Shown here one piece after another: positions 23,939-26,698 of a DNA stretch of 26,698 nt (its first letter is position 1; each line of letters opens with the position of its first letter). The position numbers were made by a program, and so were the translations under genes. Under the pieces are notes generated by a model, which worked only from the letters and a program-made list of their open reading frames with translations, did no database searches and was not told the DNA's origin. This DNA comes from Palsa-948 sp964481195 (lineage in GTDB: Bacteria; Bacteroidota; Bacteroidia; Palsa-948). The DNA is taken from contig CAYZTB010000041.1 of NCBI GenBank assembly GCA_964481195.1, positions 1 through 26,698 of the forward strand. Direction: 5' to 3'.

Positions 23939-25174
23939 GTGTCTAAATTCACGCACAACGATCTAATTGTTTTACTTACTGCCATTGGCGTAATTCTAAT
24001 TCTTTCAAGAATTATTTCTGAGCTAGGAAGGAAGTTTAAGTTTCCTATAGTGATGGGTGAGATTGTAGTAGGCATCTTATTAGGTCCAACAATTTTAGGA
24101 ACGTTAAGTCCTGATTTTTTTGAGCGCATATTTCCAAAAGACGGAACAGTTTCAATTGCTTTTGATGGATTAGTAAATCTAGCCGTTGTGCTGTTGCTTT
24201 TTGTTGCAGGACTTGAAGTGCAACTGCCACTTGTATTGAAGCAAGGGAAAACTGCCATCTATACAAGCTTTTTTGGGATGATTGTTCCATTTGTTACAGG
24301 ATTTGCAGCTGCATATTATTTTCCTTTTCTATTAGGCCATAACATCAAAGGGGATATGTTTTTTTCAATCTTTATAGGTACTGCCTTATCGGTGTCGGCT
24401 TTGCCTGTTATTGCTAGGATATTGATGGATATGAATTTGTTCAAATCCAATATTGGAATGCTGATTATCGCTTCTGCCATGTTTAGCGATTTAGTGGCAT
24501 GGTTAATATTTTCGTTTTTACTTGCCATGCAGAATCCGGATGAATCCATGAGTGCCGTCCATACGATTTTGTACATATTAGGATTTGGTTTGTTTATGCT
24601 CACCATCGGTAAAAAAATTATTGATCGTTCCCTTCCTTGGATTCAAACAAAGCTTTCCTGGCCGGGTGGCGTGTTGTCAATTTCCATAGGAGTATGTTTG
24701 CTTTGTGCTGCTTTTACCGAAAAAATAAATATCCATGCCATATTAGGTGCCTTCATTGCGGGAATTGCTTTTGGAGATTCAGTTCATTTACATGAAAAGG
24801 CTAGAGAAATTATTCACCAGTTTATTACAAATATTTTTGCTCCTTTATTTTTTGTGTCTATCGGATTGAGAGTAAACTTTTTTGATTCCTTTGATGTGGT
24901 GGTAGTTGTAGTTATTTTACTGCTTTCATTTTTTGGAAAAGTATTAGGCGCTTCGTTTGGGGCTTACCTCGGTGGCATAAAGCTTAAAAACTCTTTAGCA
25001 GTTGGTTTTGGACTCAATGCACGAGGTGCTATGGAAATAATATTAGGAACACTTGCATTAAATGCAGGATTGATCTCTCAAAAGATATTTGTTGCATTGG
25101 TTGTAATGGCGTTGGTTACCAGCTTGACCAGCGCTCCTATGATAAGGAAGTTCTATTCTGAACCATCAAATTAA
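23939..25174 (+). CDS. CPA2-type cation:proton antiporter
   Basis: 411 residues with about 12 membrane segments, Na_H_Exchanger family. The start is GTG 23939, which directly follows the Usp stop and gives MSKFTHNDLIVLLT. Landmarks are FPIVMGEIVVGILLGPTILG (35-54), ALSVSALPVIARIL (149-162) and the ion-site helix FSDLVAW with D184. In NapA/NhaA-type members the preceding residue is Asp or Asn; here it is Ser, as in some KefB-like members. There is no C-terminal RCK/TrkA_N regulatory domain, unlike KefB/KefC, so regulation may come from the adjacent Usp protein. It exchanges Na+ or K+ for H+ at the inner membrane. Its stop overlaps the convergent gene by TTAA. Confidence 0.92.
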   Translation: MSKFTHNDLIVLLTAIGVILILSRIISELGRKFKFPIVMGEIVVGILLGPTILGTLSPDFFERIFPKDGTVSIAFDGLVNLAVVLLLFVAGLEVQLPLVLKQGKTAIYTSFFGMIVPFVTGFAAAYYFPFLLGHNIKGDMFFSIFIGTALSVSALPVIARILMDMNLFKSNIGMLIIASAMFSDLVAWLIFSFLLAMQNPDESMSAVHTILYILGFGLFMLTIGKKIIDRSLPWIQTKLSWPGGVLSISIGVCLLCAAFTEKINIHAILGAFIAGIAFGDSVHLHEKAREIIHQFITNIFAPLFFVSIGLRVNFFDSFDVVVVVVILLLSFFGKVLGASFGAYLGGIKLKNSLAVGFGLNARGAMEIILGTLALNAGLISQKIFVALVVMALVTSLTSAPMIRKFYSEPSN

Positions 25175-25530
25175 GAGTTAGTTTCTGTATTTTCCTTTCT
25201 CCAAATTGCGGGAAAGTATTTCACTAACCAATATAGAATTAGAATTAAACCAAGTGCAAATAGAGGATAGCAGGCATTTTTTATTCCTAACTCAAAGAAT
25301 TCATCACACATCCAAATAGAGTTTGCACCTATCCATAATGCAATGGCTATGTTAGGTAAAAAATATTCAAACTGTCTCCTGGTTTTAATGGACAGAATAA
25401 CAGCTAGTGTTAGTGTTGGAAGTATCATTATAACACCTAATGTTTTTAGCTCATAAGCCCAGCAAGTATCTTTTACAAGCCAGAAGGGGATGTGCAGATG
25501 CTCGTAAATTCGGAAACTCTTTTTTAGCAT
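25171..25530 (-). CDS. Small multi-pass membrane protein, unknown function
   Basis: 119 residues. Three hydrophobic segments can be seen, at about 30-48, 58-76 and 86-106. They follow an N-terminal HLHIPFWLVKDTCWAYELK stretch that looks conserved by its aromatic and charged content. I do not recognise a named family. It is convergent with the antiporter gene: the palindrome TTAA at 25171-25174 is part of both stop codons. A TAnnTTTA-like box lies 4 bases before its ATG. Function unknown. Confidence 0.72.
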   Translation of the reverse strand: MLKKSFRIYEHLHIPFWLVKDTCWAYELKTLGVIMILPTLTLAVILSIKTRRQFEYFLPNIAIALWIGANSIWMCDEFFELGIKNACYPLFALGLILILYWLVKYFPAIWRKENTETNS

Positions 25531-25534
25531 GCTG

Positions 25535-25542
25535 TAAAAATA
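25535..25542 (-). promoter_or_regulatory. Weak -7 box TATTTTTA before the 25530 gene
   Basis: TAnnTTTA on the minus strand, ending 4 bases before the ATG at 25530. One base off the consensus. Confidence 0.35.
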
Positions 25543-25599
25543 CTTAAATGGGTAATGCCAAAAATCAGATTTTTTTGCTTGATGTTCTTGACGTGCTTT

Positions 25600-25653
25600 G
25601 TCCCGAAGGGACTCCTTTCCAAGGAACCCTATCCCGAAGGGATGCCTTCGGCA
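25600..25653. repeat. Array of four short triloop hairpins
   Basis: Four perfect small inverted repeats lie end to end: GTCCC-GAA-GGGAC (25600-25612), TCCTT-TCC-AAGGA (25613-25625), ATCCC-GAA-GGGAT (25631-25643) and TGCC-TTC-GGCA (25643-25653). The first and third are near copies. The block is much richer in G+C than its surroundings and sits between two genes. It resembles REP-type intergenic elements. Confidence 0.7.
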
Positions 25654-25674
25654 CGAGTCGGAGTGTGTAATTGA

Positions 25675-25720
25675 TTTGCGTACTTAGCGGTTTCTGTATT
25701 GTAACTTAAAAGCTCGCAAA
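25675..25720. repeat. Spaced inverted repeat TTTGCG / CGCAAA
   Basis: TTTGCG (25675-25680) and CGCAAA (25715-25720) are inverted 34 bases apart, with TTAGCGG in between. It follows the hairpin array and may be the other end of the same dispersed element. No coding potential. Confidence 0.4.
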
Positions 25721-25741
25721 GAGGACTCGGATTTTTCGCAT

Positions 25742-25749
25742 TATATTTG
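25742..25749 (+). promoter_or_regulatory. -7 box TATATTTG for miaE
   Basis: Exact TAnnTTTG, ending only 3 bases before the miaE ATG at 25753. The mRNA should start within or next to the start codon. Confidence 0.65.
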
Positions 25750-25752
25750 CTT

Positions 25753-26334
25753 ATGCTTGGCCTTAAACTTCCTACCGACCCACGTTGGGTAAATATTGTG
25801 GAGACTAATATTGATGAAATTCTCACCGATCATGCTTGGTGCGAACAAAAGGCCGCTACCAATTGTATATCTATCATAGTTGCACACCCAGAGATTTCGG
25901 AAATTGTAGATGAGCTTCTTAAGCTTGCACAGGAAGAATTAACTCATTTTGAAATGGTTCACACTAAAATAAAAAATAGAGGTAACGTACTTGGTAAAGA
26001 ACGTAAAGATGAATATGTAAATGAGTTATACGGCTTTATGCGCAGAGGAGAAGGAAGAAGCTTAGGGTTGGTAGATCGCTTGTTGTTTTCTGCAATGATT
26101 GAAGCAAGAAGTTGCGAGCGTTTCAGAGTGCTTTCTGAAAATTTGATAGATGCTGAGTTAAAAGCTTTTTACCATGAACTTATGATTTCGGAAGCAAACC
26201 ACTATACGGTATTTTTAAGTTTTGCTAAAAAGTATCATGGTGGGATTGATGTAGACACACGATGGAAAGAATGGATAGACTTTGAAGCCAGCGTAATTGC
26301 CAATTACGGAAAGCAAGAGAGAGTGCATGGGTAA
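25753..26334 (+). CDS. miaE: tRNA-(ms2io6A)-hydroxylase
   Basis: The start is ATG 25753, giving 193 residues that begin MLGLKLPTDPRWV; an in-frame TTG at 25747 lies inside the promoter box. A ferritin-like four-helix bundle carries the diiron ligands: E31 in WCEQKAA, E62 and H65 in QEELTHFE, E117 in MIEARSCERF, and E147 and H150 in SEANHYTVF. MiaE hydroxylates the isopentenyl chain of ms2i6A37 in tRNAs that read U-starting codons, using O2. All ligands are present, so it should be active. Confidence 0.94.
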   Translation: MLGLKLPTDPRWVNIVETNIDEILTDHAWCEQKAATNCISIIVAHPEISEIVDELLKLAQEELTHFEMVHTKIKNRGNVLGKERKDEYVNELYGFMRRGEGRSLGLVDRLLFSAMIEARSCERFRVLSENLIDAELKAFYHELMISEANHYTVFLSFAKKYHGGIDVDTRWKEWIDFEASVIANYGKQERVHG

Positions 26335-26349
26335 TCTGAGTAAGGGGTG

Positions 26350-26698
26350 CTAAAAACTTTCTAAAGAAAAAACATCCTTCATTCTTACACCCTTCTCAGT
26401 TTTTTGTACTGTACAACATTCGTTAGTTGGATCATGCTCTAGAAATAAAATATATCCTTCTTCAGCTGCTTTATTCATGAACTTTTCTTTTTCATCTAAG
26501 GTAATTAAAGGCCTAGTATCATAACCCATTATGTAAGGAAGAGGAATATGTCCGATGGTTGGCAGCAAATCTGCCATATACACAATTGTTTTTCCTTTGT
26601 ACTTTATGTGAGGATGCATCATGGCATCGGTGTGACCGTGGGAGAATAAAAGGGAAGCCCCATCCTGACCTTCCCCATCGGGGAAGGAACTGTAAGGT
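26350..26698 (-). CDS. MBL-fold metallo-hydrolase, C-terminal part
   Basis: The stop is at 26350 and the frame runs off the right edge, with 115 codons visible; the ATG at 26620-26622 is internal. SLLFSHGHTDAMMHPHI and IVYMADLLPTIGHIPLPYIMGYD are the late metallo-beta-lactamase-fold strands (the GHT turn and the metal-bridging Asp of ADL). LFLEHDP holds the final His ligand. The HxHxDH motif would lie upstream, outside the window. Related enzymes are quorum-quenching lactonases or other hydrolases; the substrate is unknown. It converges on miaE with a 15-base gap. Confidence 0.82.
   Translation of the reverse strand, partial: PYSSFPDGEGQDGASLLFSHGHTDAMMHPHIKYKGKTIVYMADLLPTIGHIPLPYIMGYDTRPLITLDEKEKFMNKAAEEGYILFLEHDPTNECCTVQKTEKGVRMKDVFSLESF

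Overview
The window looks like chromosomal DNA from a member of the Bacteroidota. The evidence is low G+C content, TAnnTTTG promoter boxes in place of sigma70 sites, a T9SS type A sorting tail, a TonB-dependent receptor with a carboxypeptidase-like N-terminal domain, a DUF5606 protein, and an rpsF-rpsR-rplI operon without ssb. Most is housekeeping DNA; the left end is a more variable surface-polysaccharide locus. I cannot name genus or species.

Layout. (1) 1-6318: a tightly packed rightward polysaccharide cluster. It holds the C-terminus of an unidentified protein (probably a glycosyltransferase), two GT2 enzymes, a SAM methyltransferase, a GT4 enzyme, a third GT2 and an OafA-type acyltransferase. 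(2) 6347-8175: a MaoC-like hot-dog protein, an AT-rich direct repeat, then thioredoxin-like, HTH-like and metal-binding lipoprotein genes, closed by a strong terminator. (3) tRNA-His(GUG) on the minus strand diverges from rarA. (4) 9668-16835: seven leftward genes: a CarboxypepD_reg-like protein, a TonB-dependent receptor, a protein with four helical repeats, cinA, a membrane protein, a PLP-dependent threonine/serine dehydratase and a secreted peroxiredoxin-like protein. (5) 16958-18055: a T9SS-secreted protein. (6) 18155-19512: rpsF-rpsR-rplI, with a folded leader that resembles an S6:S18 autoregulatory element, and a terminator. (7) prfC, converging on a MacB/FtsX-type permease. (8) 22506-25174: a DUF5606 protein, a tandem Usp protein and a CPA2 antiporter, apparently one operon. 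(9) A small membrane protein, a hairpin-rich non-coding island, miaE, and the C-terminal part of an MBL-fold hydrolase that leaves the window.

The glycosyltransferases, methyltransferase and acyltransferase probably build and decorate one glycan. The TonB receptor and its partner belong to the outer membrane. I found no CRISPR array, transposase, phage module or recognisable defence system.

The most interesting structural pattern is that several promoter boxes lie only 3-6 bases before the ATG (exact at the thioredoxin gene, rarA and miaE; near-matches at prfC, the permease and the 25530 gene), which suggests leaderless or almost leaderless mRNAs. Other points worth a look are the rpsF leader, an array of four tiny triloop hairpins, and a repeat protein fused translationally to cinA.
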